A stretch of DNA of 64,000 nucleotides, taken from the NCBI RefSeq assembly GCF_026151655.1, contig NZ_JAMQPN010000011.1:62001-126000 (forward strand), in the 5' to 3' direction. Every line of letters starts with the position of its first letter. Within the stretch, counting starts at the first letter, position 1. Source of the DNA: Leptospira soteropolitanensis. Its GTDB lineage: Bacteria; Spirochaetota; Leptospiria; Leptospirales; Leptospiraceae. The notes under the pieces were generated by a model that made no database searches, was not told the origin of the DNA, and worked only from the letters and a program-made list of their open reading frames with translations. Shown here piece after piece: positions 27,701 to 36,177 of the stretch. The position numbers and the translations under genes are program-made.

Positions 27701-29037
27701 ATTGCTTTTGAAAAAACAGGTTTTGTTGGTTGGCTTAGTTGTAGTTTCTCATCAAAAGCCATTGCGATGATTCTTAGGAAAGGTTTCCCAAGTTCAGTCA
27801 CTGTCAGTATATTCTCTTGCCATTTAACCAACTGGTCCGATTCCATTTCACTTAGAAATTGATATACGTGAGCTTTTATTTCATTAGGAACTTTGACTTT
27901 CCAAGAGGTCATTAAATCTAAAATCAGCTGTTTACGCATTTGGTCTGACTTTGTTAATTTGTGGCCGCGAAGGATTGGGATAATTCCGTCTAACAAAGAT
28001 TTTCGATATTTCATTTCTAATTTCTGGTTTTGAAAAAAAAGATCGGGAGTTTCTGAAATTGAAGAGGATCCTAATCCTAACATAACATCTGTTCTTGAGT
28101 CACTATAACCCATAAAATTTCTGTGAAGTTGGTTAGTATTAAAAGCTTTCCATAGTTTATCGTGGGGAAGGGCAAAATGATCCATTCCAATTTCCCTGTA
28201 ACCTTCTTTTTCTAAAAGTAACCTTCCTGTTTCATATAAATCTCGTTTTACGGTAGCTTCAGGGAGATCTTTTTCTGTAAACAGACGTTGTGATGCTTTT
28301 ATCCAAGGTACATGAGCATAAGAATAAAAAGCAATTCTATCGGGTTTTAGTTCTAACGTCCGTTCAATGGAATATTTCATTGAATCCAAAGTTTGTTTGG
28401 GTAAGCCATATATAAGGTCAAAATTGATGGAATCAAAACCGAGAGCTCTAGCCTCACGAGTGATATTCTCTGTAAGTTCAAAAGGTTGTATTCTGTTAAC
28501 TAACCTTTGCACTTCAGGATCAAAGTCTTGCACTCCTAAACTAATCCTTCTGAATCCTAATTTTTGTAGTAGTTTCAGTTGAGAAACTCTTGTCCTTCTT
28601 GGGTCTACTTCAATTGAATATTGTGGATTTTCTGTTGGATTTAGTTTATTTAAAATGTAATCAATTGTAGACTCTAGATGGTAGTCAGAAAGGTAAGTTG
28701 GGCTTCCGCCGCCTAAATGTAGTTCGCTAAGTTTTTTACCCTTCAAGCTATTTACTTTATCCGTATAAAGATTTAACTCAGTTTTTAGAGCCTTCACATA
28801 AGGTTCTTCTACTGTATGGTTTTTTGTGATTGAAGTATTACATCCACAAAACGTACAGAGTGTTTCGCAAAATGGAATATGAAGGTATAGTGCCAGCTTA
28901 GATTCTTTGGGCGTTAAATGGGTTTCCAAAGATTGGATACATTCGTCCAAGGTTGGGGAATCTGTCCAATAAGGAACTGTAGGATAACTGGTGTATCTTG
29001 GTGCTGGTGTATCGTATTTTTCGAGTAAGTGCTTCAT
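27697..29037 (-). CDS. hemN: oxygen-independent coproporphyrinogen III oxidase
   Basis: 446 aa radical-SAM enzyme decarboxylating coproporphyrinogen III. The Fe-S motif is YLHIPFCETLCTFCGC (CxxxCxxC plus the extra Cys of true HemN), followed by LHLGGGSPTYLS. The C-terminal HemN domain is present (DLMTSWKVKVPNEIK onward). Start overlaps the hemE stop by ATGA. It allows haem synthesis at low oxygen. Confidence 0.94.
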   Translation of the reverse strand: MKHLLEKYDTPAPRYTSYPTVPYWTDSPTLDECIQSLETHLTPKESKLALYLHIPFCETLCTFCGCNTSITKNHTVEEPYVKALKTELNLYTDKVNSLKGKKLSELHLGGGSPTYLSDYHLESTIDYILNKLNPTENPQYSIEVDPRRTRVSQLKLLQKLGFRRISLGVQDFDPEVQRLVNRIQPFELTENITREARALGFDSINFDLIYGLPKQTLDSMKYSIERTLELKPDRIAFYSYAHVPWIKASQRLFTEKDLPEATVKRDLYETGRLLLEKEGYREIGMDHFALPHDKLWKAFNTNQLHRNFMGYSDSRTDVMLGLGSSSISETPDLFFQNQKLEMKYRKSLLDGIIPILRGHKLTKSDQMRKQLILDLMTSWKVKVPNEIKAHVYQFLSEMESDQLVKWQENILTVTELGKPFLRIIAMAFDEKLQLSQPTKPVFSKAI

Positions 29038-30077
29038 TCGCTAAATACCTTTCTTGTTTCGTCAATCAAAAGATGGACTGAAGTTTCCGGTGTGAACTGT
29101 AAAACTCCGTGTCCGAGTCCGGCCACCCATCCTTTTCGTTCATCAGGACTTAAATCTTTGATCGGTAAAAGATACTCTCTTATCTTTTGTTTTAAAACCA
29201 TCGGATCTGCGAATAAAAGTTCCTGATCAAAATTTCCCTGGATAAAACCGTTGCCACCAAAGTTTTTTAGAGTTTGTCTGATTGAAAATCTATGATCCAC
29301 ACCAAAACCCGCTAAACCAGGAATATCTTGAATTTGTCTAACATGTTCTTCCGTGGAGTTTTTTGCGTAATATCCAATTTGTTTTGGATAGAGTTTTGTT
29401 AATTCGGTAATTGGACGGACAACATATCTTTGAAAGTTATAAGGATCTAACATTCCTGCGGCGGTATCAAAAATCATTACTACCTCTGCGCCACCTTGCA
29501 ATTGTAATTCGATATTTTGTTTGAGGAGAGGAACAAGTATTGAGTAAAATTTATCTACAAAATTTTGATTTGTTTTGATAAAGGATAAATTCCCATCGTG
29601 TTTTCCTATACTTGCATAGGTCATTAATGTAAACGGGCCACCTACAAATCCTATGAGAGAAACATCTTTAGGTAAAACTTCTCTTGTTCGAATCACTGCC
29701 TCTTTTTGGAATTTTAACCCTTCGATTGCTTCATCTTGTGATTTTAATCTTAATATATCTTTTTCGGAGGTGAGGGAAAAAGAAAGTTTAGGTCCGGGAT
29801 CATAAGTTAAACCCATTCCCAAGGCTTCCAATGGAAATAGCAGGTCAGAAAACAATATACTAACATCAAAACCAAATTCACGAACAGGACCTAAGGCTAC
29901 TTCTGCTGCTAGTTCTGGTTGTTTGCATAAGTCCATAAAACTATAAGTTTCTTTTAGTTTACGATAATGGGAGTGGTATCTCCCTGCTTGACGCATAAAC
30001 CAAACAGGCGGGACTTTTTGGGGTATTAAATTTAAGGCATTGGCAAATTTTTCATTTCTAAACGTAGTTGTAATCAT
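29034..30077 (-). CDS. hemE: uroporphyrinogen decarboxylase
   Basis: 347 aa enzyme removing four carboxyl groups from uroporphyrinogen III. The N-terminal signature [18 protein letters not shown] carries the substrate-binding arginines, and the Asp region [12 protein letters not shown] is present. It starts the haem-specific branch after the siroheme branch point. Its start overlaps the hemL stop (ATGA). Confidence 0.95.
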   Translation of the reverse strand: MITTTFRNEKFANALNLIPQKVPPVWFMRQAGRYHSHYRKLKETYSFMDLCKQPELAAEVALGPVREFGFDVSILFSDLLFPLEALGMGLTYDPGPKLSFSLTSEKDILRLKSQDEAIEGLKFQKEAVIRTREVLPKDVSLIGFVGGPFTLMTYASIGKHDGNLSFIKTNQNFVDKFYSILVPLLKQNIELQLQGGAEVVMIFDTAAGMLDPYNFQRYVVRPITELTKLYPKQIGYYAKNSTEEHVRQIQDIPGLAGFGVDHRFSIRQTLKNFGGNGFIQGNFDQELLFADPMVLKQKIREYLLPIKDLSPDERKGWVAGLGHGVLQFTPETSVHLLIDETRKVFSE

Positions 30078-31357
30078 TTTATATCCTTTAATGCCTGTTT
30101 GGTTTTATTTAATGTGGTTTCGATAATTTTATCGGAATGAACCGTAGACAGAAATCCAACCTCGTAACCGCTTGGTGCAAGATACACGCCTTGTTTTAGT
30201 AGTTTATGGAAAAATACAGCAAACCTGGATTTGTGGTCTTCTGGAATGGCTGTTATGGTGCGAACAGGATCCTTAGTTTTTCCTTTGAGCCAAAATAAAC
30301 TTCCGAAAGTGACGGCTTCCCAGTTCGAATCTCCTGATTCTTCTAAAAGTTTTAATATTCCTGAAGTGAGTTGTTTTGTTTTTGATTCTAATTCTGGATA
30401 CGGATTTTCACTCCAGGCTTTCGTTAAAGTTTTGAGACCAGCCCGCATACCTATTGGATTTGCTGATAATGTACCCGCTTGGTAAACAGGGCCACTGGGT
30501 GCAACTAAATCCATAAGATCTTTTTTGCCTGCATAGGCTCCCACAGGAAAACCTCCTCCGATGATTTTACCGTAACATACTAAGTCGGGAACAATTCCTG
30601 TAAGTCCCGCCATCCCTTGAAAAGATACACGAAAGCCAGAGATCACTTCGTCAAACAAAAGTAAGGTTCCGTGTTTAGTTGCCAGTTCTCTACATTTTTT
30701 TAAGAATTCTATTCTTTGTGGCAGAAGCCCGTAGTTTGCCGGAAGTGGTTCAATGATAAGGCAAGCTATGTCCTTTCCTTGTTCCGAAAATAAATTTTCT
30801 AACTTCGTTTCATCATCTAACGGAAGTACGAGGGTATTTTGTATGATTTCTGGTCCAATCCCTTTGCTATCACTTGAACTTAACCCGGCAAGACCTGAAC
30901 CCGCTTTTACAAGGAGTTGGTCTAGGTGGCCGTGGTAACAACCGTCAAATTTTAGAATTTTACTTCTACCTGTTGCTGCTCTTGCGACCCGAAGGGCACT
31001 CATTACAGCTTCCGTTCCAGAGTTAACGAATCGGACTTTTTCTGCCCAGGGAATTTTGCTCGTGATAAATTCGGCAAGTTCTAAGGAGTAAGGTTCGCAA
31101 GCACCGAAAGACCAAGCCTTTTTTACCGTATCTTCCACTACTTCTTGAATTTCTGGATGTCTATGACCAAAAAGAAGTGGGCCAAAACTCAAACAATAAT
31201 CTATATATTCTTTTCCTTCGACTGACTTTAAATAGGCGCCATTTGCTTCGCTAAAAAAAATAGGTGTGCCACCGACAGAGGCAAAGGAACGAACCGGGCT
31301 ATGGACTCCCCCTGGAACCACATTTTTAGAACGTAAAAATAGTTCTTCTGAATTCAT
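30074..31357 (-). CDS. hemL: glutamate-1-semialdehyde 2,1-aminomutase
   Basis: 427 aa PLP enzyme converting glutamate-1-semialdehyde to 5-aminolevulinate. It has [12 protein letters not shown] at the start, the cofactor Asp in [11 protein letters not shown], and the PLP lysine in [13 protein letters not shown]. With HemA it forms the C5 route. ATGA overlaps link it to hemB and hemE. Confidence 0.95.
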   Translation of the reverse strand: MNSEELFLRSKNVVPGGVHSPVRSFASVGGTPIFFSEANGAYLKSVEGKEYIDYCLSFGPLLFGHRHPEIQEVVEDTVKKAWSFGACEPYSLELAEFITSKIPWAEKVRFVNSGTEAVMSALRVARAATGRSKILKFDGCYHGHLDQLLVKAGSGLAGLSSSDSKGIGPEIIQNTLVLPLDDETKLENLFSEQGKDIACLIIEPLPANYGLLPQRIEFLKKCRELATKHGTLLLFDEVISGFRVSFQGMAGLTGIVPDLVCYGKIIGGGFPVGAYAGKKDLMDLVAPSGPVYQAGTLSANPIGMRAGLKTLTKAWSENPYPELESKTKQLTSGILKLLEESGDSNWEAVTFGSLFWLKGKTKDPVRTITAIPEDHKSRFAVFFHKLLKQGVYLAPSGYEVGFLSTVHSDKIIETTLNKTKQALKDIK

Positions 31358-32307
31358 GAATACAACCTTTGTGCGATTCTTGCACCGTAAGTAATTAAAT
31401 AGGAAGACCCGGCTCTCCTAAAGACATCCCAAGTTTCTTTTAAACCTTCTTCAAAATTTAAAAAACCTTCGTTTGCTAAATACACAAGACTTGCGTATTC
31501 ACCACTTACTTGGTATGCTCCGGTGGGAAGTCCTGTTTTTTCTTTAATCGGTCCGATAAGATCAATGGCAGTCATACCTGGTTTTACCATGAGTAAGTCG
31601 GCACCTTCTTCTTTGTCTCGAATGGATGTATGGATAGCTGTATCGCGATCCCTAACATCAAGTTGGTATCCACTTCTATCTCCGAATTGCGGAGATGAAT
31701 CAGCAGCACCACGGAATGGGCCATAAAAGTTACTTTTGAATTTTGTTGAGTAACTCATGATAGGGACCATTGAATGTCCGTTCGCATCTAGAATTTTTCG
31801 ATGTGAACCAACTCTGCCATCCATCATATCGCTGGGAGCAATACCGTCTGCGCCAGCATCTGCATAGATCAGTGCTAAATCAGATAAACGCTTTAATGTT
31901 AATTCAAGGTCAATAGCTCCTGATTTATGGAAATGGCAACAATGCCCTGTCGTTGTCACAGAACAGATACAAGTATCGAGCCACAAAAACATTTCAGGAA
32001 ATCTCTTCTTGATCGCACTGATATTGGAATGGTAAAAGTCTTTTGGAAAATCTGTATCCGACTTGTCTTTTGGAACCATAAACAACAAAAATTGAGAAAC
32101 ACCGGATTTTAAATCAGATTCGATTTGTTGGAGAATCGATTTTTCTGTATCGCGGAATACTCCCGGTAAACCTTTGATAGGCTCTTTTTCGTCTATGCCT
32201 TCAGCAAGAAAAAGTGGTTGGATCATTTTATTTACATTGAGAGATCCAGTTTCTCCTAAGTTTCTTAAGTATTGGTTGGAACGTAATCTTAGTGTTTGTT
32301 TTTTCAT
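31354..32307 (-). CDS. hemB: delta-aminolevulinic acid dehydratase (porphobilinogen synthase)
   Basis: 317 aa enzyme condensing two 5-aminolevulinate molecules. The Cys cluster [15 protein letters not shown] indicates the zinc-dependent type. The Schiff-base lysines are in [15 protein letters not shown] and LLMVKPGM. The ATG at 32307 overlaps the hemC stop (ATGA), which makes it better than the TTG at 32331. Confidence 0.95.
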   Translation of the reverse strand: MKKQTLRLRSNQYLRNLGETGSLNVNKMIQPLFLAEGIDEKEPIKGLPGVFRDTEKSILQQIESDLKSGVSQFLLFMVPKDKSDTDFPKDFYHSNISAIKKRFPEMFLWLDTCICSVTTTGHCCHFHKSGAIDLELTLKRLSDLALIYADAGADGIAPSDMMDGRVGSHRKILDANGHSMVPIMSYSTKFKSNFYGPFRGAADSSPQFGDRSGYQLDVRDRDTAIHTSIRDKEEGADLLMVKPGMTAIDLIGPIKEKTGLPTGAYQVSGEYASLVYLANEGFLNFEEGLKETWDVFRRAGSSYLITYGARIAQRLYS

Positions 32308-33857
32308 GGTTTTATATACCTTTCTACCCAAGAATCAAAAGACAGAGAGACAAATACTTTCTGCTTTGCGACTTCTTCACCTATCGTTTGTTTGATTTTG
32401 TTGAATGTGGATCCTGGGCCTACAAAGTGAATGACGTTAAGGAGTTCAGGAAATCTTTTTGTTACAATATCAAATTCGGAGCCACTTCTCCAATATGCTG
32501 CTTTGATTTTTGAAGTATCAAATGGTACTGGGATTTCGGGTGCTGATACAAAATATGTGGGAATCACAGGATAAATACTATTGTGTTTGTCTGAATCTAC
32601 ATGAGTAAGTTTAACAAAATTGGTTTTTCTTCCGAGAAGTAAATCGATCATAGGAGGCTCACTTTCACCTAATCCATCACAGGTACCATTTACCCAGAAT
32701 CCTCGGAGTGCCAAATCTTTCCAGGTGGAAAGACCAGCTGACCAAAGGATTTGGTTTGTTGGATTAACGGATAAATCGAGAGGAAATGCATATCCTCTTG
32801 AGACAAATACATCCACATCTTTCGGGAGAGAGTAAGTAAGTCTTTCTCTTTGTCTTGCTGCCATTTTAGCATTAGGAGGCCAAACTTCGGATCGATCGAA
32901 ACTAAATTCGGGAGTGCCGGATAACTCTTTTGTTAATAGAGTTTTTCCATCCTCCGTTTCTCCTTTAACGAAGGTTATTTTTCCGTAACCTCTAGTTAAT
33001 ACGGAAACTCCAATTTTCTGATGACAACCACCACCATACATAGATAATATTTTTCTTTCTTCATTTGCAGTAAGTTCTGCTTCTTTGTTTGTAATTTCTC
33101 TAAGTATTAATTCTAATTCTTTGTCTTCTTTTCGAATTTCAGCACAAAGAGCACCTTGCGCCGGCGCACTAGGAAAAATAGAAGAAGGTAATACCATAAA
33201 CAAAGAAAGGCTAATCGTTTCGGTAATTAGTTTTTTAACTGCCTGCAATTCAGGAATTAGGTTTTCTGGATCTTCAAAACCTAGGATCCGGTCCAAAGCA
33301 GCTTTTGCGACTAAGATACCACCATTTTCATGGTCGAGGTACTTTCTTAGTCTTGTTTGTATATTCCCCCTAACAGATTCTATATTGATTTCAAAGGAAT
33401 TGATGGGAGTAGGGAAATAAGTTTTTATAAAGTCTTTTATATGATGTTCCCTTCTTGGCGAAGAAGTAAGAATAGTAATATTTGTCGGTGCAGAAATCCA
33501 TTTATTTCTTTTGAATAATAAAACATCTCTTACATCTTCTCTAGGAAGAATGGGTATAAGAATGGTATCTTTTCTTTCTCGTAGATCCATATCTTTCCAA
33601 GAATGGATGACAATATCAACTTTATGATTTAATAAATCTTCTTGGAGATCTTTGGTGAAAATTCCTTGTCCTGCAAATTGCCAAAGTGGAGTTTTTAGAT
33701 CTTTGTCACCGGCAGATTCCCGAAAGACTGGTAGGAAGTTTTTTGTTTTATTTTTTTCCTGAAGGGCCTTAATGGCAGAAAAAATTTGAATTCGAGAGAG
33801 TAGGGAGGATCTTCCTCCAACTTTAATTTGTTCAGACAAGTAAATCTTCCCATCCAT
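32304..33857 (-). CDS. hemC: fused porphobilinogen deaminase / uroporphyrinogen-III synthase
   Basis: 517 aa, against about 310 for HemC alone. Residues 1 to about 300 are hydroxymethylbilane synthase: IHSWKDMD holds the catalytic Asp, and Cys in YGGGCHQKIGV carries the dipyrromethane cofactor. The last 200 residues, ending VGPGSTFNKIKQTIGEEVAKQKVFVSL, resemble HemD. No separate hemD is in the cluster. A bifunctional HemC has been reported for Leptospira. The first residues are uncertain: ATG 33857 overlaps hemA by 26 bp, and an in-frame TTG nearby is possible. Confidence 0.9.
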   Translation of the reverse strand: MDGKIYLSEQIKVGGRSSLLSRIQIFSAIKALQEKNKTKNFLPVFRESAGDKDLKTPLWQFAGQGIFTKDLQEDLLNHKVDIVIHSWKDMDLRERKDTILIPILPREDVRDVLLFKRNKWISAPTNITILTSSPRREHHIKDFIKTYFPTPINSFEINIESVRGNIQTRLRKYLDHENGGILVAKAALDRILGFEDPENLIPELQAVKKLITETISLSLFMVLPSSIFPSAPAQGALCAEIRKEDKELELILREITNKEAELTANEERKILSMYGGGCHQKIGVSVLTRGYGKITFVKGETEDGKTLLTKELSGTPEFSFDRSEVWPPNAKMAARQRERLTYSLPKDVDVFVSRGYAFPLDLSVNPTNQILWSAGLSTWKDLALRGFWVNGTCDGLGESEPPMIDLLLGRKTNFVKLTHVDSDKHNSIYPVIPTYFVSAPEIPVPFDTSKIKAAYWRSGSEFDIVTKRFPELLNVIHFVGPGSTFNKIKQTIGEEVAKQKVFVSLSFDSWVERYIKP

Positions 33858-34701
33858 TCATAATGTGTATTTGTTCTTCCTCCCTTTCCCGAGTGAGTTC
33901 AGTGAGAAAGAATTGTAAGTCCATTTTCACTGATTGGATTTGTTCATCGGTTTCTTGTAAATCTCCTAAAATTTTGGAAAGAGGAATGTAATTTTGGTAT
34001 TTGGGTTTGTTAAAATCCGTTTCACGAAAATCCAAAATGAGTGTAGAACTTTCGATCATTGATTCCCAATTGAATGGTAAAAAACTGGAAGCAATGACAA
34101 TGGCCTCATCTTTTGGTTTGTAATCTTCCCAGTGGTGAGTTGTAATGGGAAACTCATTTTGTAATTCATTCATTTTGGTTTGGTTTCGTCCGACAAGCCG
34201 TACTTCTTTGTTTTTGGAAACAAGATAAGGAAGGATGGATGTAGCAAGTTTTCCCGTACCGAGTAGAGTCACTGTTTTATGTTTTTGCAAATAGGATTCT
34301 GCTACACTGCCGTAAGTTTGTCTACCAATCCCTGTTAGATATTTGGAACGAATTTGTTTTGTGTGTTCTAGAATTTGATCTCGTAGTCTTAGAAGAGAAA
34401 GAGCAAATGTAGAATCATTGACCTTATCTTCTCGGAAACGATCTCGGTATTGGGCTTGAATTTCTGATTCTCCGAATAATTTGGATCGTAAACCAGAAAC
34501 CACTTCTAAGAGAAATCGGTAAGCTTCAAAGCCATGAAACACTTCGTACCCTTTGTAAAATCGTTCTGTCTCCGAAAGCGGAAATAGTCTACGGTCTCCG
34601 AACGCAATGGTTCTCTGGCATGTTTGCCAAACCTCGAGACCTGGATCGTCTAAGGAATTGACGGGATCATTTGAATGTAATAGAATCAGGTTCGACCACA
34701 T
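33832..34701 (-). CDS. hemA: glutamyl-tRNA reductase, short form
   Basis: 289 aa, against about 420 in E. coli. It reduces Glu-tRNA to glutamate-1-semialdehyde. The catalytic Cys is Cys28 in WQTCQRT, the family motif SKLFGESEIQAQ follows, and the NADPH-binding loop is VTLLGTGKLATSILPYL. The N-terminal catalytic domain is shortened and the long C-terminal dimerisation helix domain is reduced to about 45 residues. It is the first gene of the hem operon and has a hem-box 31 bp upstream. Confidence 0.9.
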   Translation of the reverse strand: MWSNLILLHSNDPVNSLDDPGLEVWQTCQRTIAFGDRRLFPLSETERFYKGYEVFHGFEAYRFLLEVVSGLRSKLFGESEIQAQYRDRFREDKVNDSTFALSLLRLRDQILEHTKQIRSKYLTGIGRQTYGSVAESYLQKHKTVTLLGTGKLATSILPYLVSKNKEVRLVGRNQTKMNELQNEFPITTHHWEDYKPKDEAIVIASSFLPFNWESMIESSTLILDFRETDFNKPKYQNYIPLSKILGDLQETDEQIQSVKMDLQFFLTELTREREEEQIHIMNGWEDLLV

Positions 34702-34732
34702 AGTTTTATTCTATCAAATACAGACTCCCAAC

Positions 34733-34748
34733 TGTCACAAGATTGTCA
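34733..34748 (-). promoter_or_regulatory. hem-box (putative HemR site) upstream of hemA
   Basis: On the minus strand the sequence is TGACA-ATCTTG-TGACA, a direct repeat with a 6-base spacer. This matches exactly the TGACA-N6-TGACA box described for the Leptospira response regulator HemR, which activates hemA. It lies 31 bases before the hemA ATG. Confidence 0.85.
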
Positions 34749-34772
34749 GTATCTAAAAAAATAAAATATGAT

Positions 34773-34791
34773 ATTGAAACTTAGTCTCAAT
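34773..34791. promoter_or_regulatory. inverted repeat upstream of msrB
   Basis: ATTGAAAC-TTA-GTCTCAAT, 8-base arms with one mismatch, lies 19 bases before the msrB ATG. It could be a regulator site for msrB; the regulator is unknown. Confidence 0.35.
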
Positions 34792-34810
34792 TAATAAGGA
34801 TTGGTTTATA

Positions 34811-35191
34811 ATGAACGAAGAAAATTGGAAAGAAAAACTCACTCCCTTACAATACCAAGTCACTCGGGAAAAAGGCACCGAACGTCCGTTTACTGGTGAA
34901 TACTATGCACATAAAGAAAAAGGAATCTATCTTTGTGTATGTTGTGGTGAAAAATTATTTTCTTCCGGTGCCAAGTATGATTCCGGTAGTGGATGGCCAA
35001 GTTATTATGAACCAGTGAGAGAAGAAGCTGTAGCAACAGAGAAGGACCAAAGTCATGGAATGGTCAGAACAGAAATCCATTGTAAAAACTGCGGGGCACA
35101 TCTCGGACATGTTTTCCCTGATGGACCTAAACCAACGGGACTAAGGTATTGTGTGAATTCTGCTTCTTTAAAGTTTGAAAAGGAATCTTAA
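34811..35191 (+). CDS. msrB: peptide-methionine (R)-S-oxide reductase
   Basis: 126 aa enzyme repairing methionine-R-sulfoxide. Four zinc-binding Cys are present as CVCC and CKNC. The signature [11 protein letters not shown] and the catalytic Cys in [10 protein letters not shown] are intact. AAGGATT lies about 9 bases before the ATG. It is a single-domain MsrB divergent from the hem operon. Confidence 0.95.
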   Translation: MNEENWKEKLTPLQYQVTREKGTERPFTGEYYAHKEKGIYLCVCCGEKLFSSGAKYDSGSGWPSYYEPVREEAVATEKDQSHGMVRTEIHCKNCGAHLGHVFPDGPKPTGLRYCVNSASLKFEKES

Positions 35192-35280
35192 GATATTGGA
35201 ATGAATTGATCCACGAAGGTTTGTAAAAACAAAGACTGGATCTTTCATGATAAATTTATGAATTGTTAATATATTTGGTT

Positions 35281-35727
35281 CTATTCTTTTAACCAAGAAA
35301 CTTCAATACAACCTTCAGGTTTTCTCGTCTCGCTCACTGTAGCACGTTCTAGAGCGACTGCACCGAGGTTTACTCCGATACGTAGGGCAATTCTTTTTGC
35401 CAAATGTGAATACTGATTGGCTTCGCAGCGATTTCCCAATCGCGATTCTAATTTAGAGATCTGTAATAGAAGGCTTGCATTGCCTTCGGACTCTTTCATT
35501 CCAATCGCATGTTTGAGTTGAATGGCTTTTTTTAAATCTTCTCTTGCGGAAAGTAAATCGTTGGTTTCCATTTTTTGAATGGCTCTTTCCTCTAAGCTGG
35601 TGATGATTGAAGGGATTCGAGACAATCGGATCGCCCTAAGGATGTCATCGGCTGATTCATCCAAAATAGGATTTGCATGCAAACCGAAAGAAATGATGAA
35701 AAGTATAGCAAATTGGTATTTGATCAT
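35281..35727 (-). CDS. small secreted helical protein of unknown function
   Basis: 148 aa. A signal peptide (MIKYQFAILFIISFGLHANP) is followed by a helical region, possibly TPR-like (AIQKMETNDLLSAREDLKKAIQLKHAIGMKESEGNAS). It has a Cys in RCEANQYSH and one near the end (PEGCIEVSW). No family was recognised. It converges on msrB, and its promoter must lie close to that of the divergent rnpB. Confidence 0.6.
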   Translation of the reverse strand: MIKYQFAILFIISFGLHANPILDESADDILRAIRLSRIPSIITSLEERAIQKMETNDLLSAREDLKKAIQLKHAIGMKESEGNASLLLQISKLESRLGNRCEANQYSHLAKRIALRIGVNLGAVALERATVSETRKPEGCIEVSWLKE

Positions 35728-35831
35728 ACAGGATTAGCCTCGCTGACTCCGTTCCCTTATAGTTTGCATAATTTGTGCCAAGGAAATGAAATACTCATAG
35801 ACGGTAGAGAGGCGAACTTTCCAATGAAACT

Positions 35832-36177
35832 GACTCTGGCCGAGCGATCGCCTTTTTTTCTCCTCCTGGGGGAAAAGGGGAGGAAAGTCCGGACACTAGG
35901 GGACAATCGGACCAAGTAACACTTGGGCCTTTGGATTTCAGAAATGGGATCTAGGGGACGGAAAGTGCAACAGAAAGCAAACCGCCTACCTTGGTAGGTA
36001 AGGGTGAAAGGGTGGGGTAAGAGCCCACCGCTCTATTTGTAAAAATAGGGGCATGGTAAACCCTCCGATGTGCAATCTCAAGTAAACAACCGTTATGAGT
36101 TTGTCCCGCCAGGTTGTGGGTAGAGAGCATTAGATAAATGGTCGCATAAAACAGAATCCGGCTTACGGGCCAGAGTC
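35832..36177 (+). ncRNA. rnpB: RNase P RNA (bacterial type A)
   Basis: Catalytic RNA of RNase P, which trims tRNA 5' ends. Conserved elements appear in order: GAGGAAAGTCCGGACAC at about 35879, GAAAGTGCAACAGAAAG with AAACCGCC at about 35960, GGTGAAAGGGTG at about 36003, and AGAGCATTAGATAAATGG...ACAGAATCCGGCTTAC at the 3' end. The 5' GACTCTGGCC (35832-35841) pairs with 3' GGCCAGAGTC (36168-36177) to form P1 and sets the ends. Its 3' end overlaps the convergent NERD-ATPase gene by 15 bp. Confidence 0.96.

Noticed and set aside
35677..35919. Small plus-strand open frame between 35677 and 35919
   Set aside because: It runs into the conserved 5' part of rnpB and has no plausible protein features.
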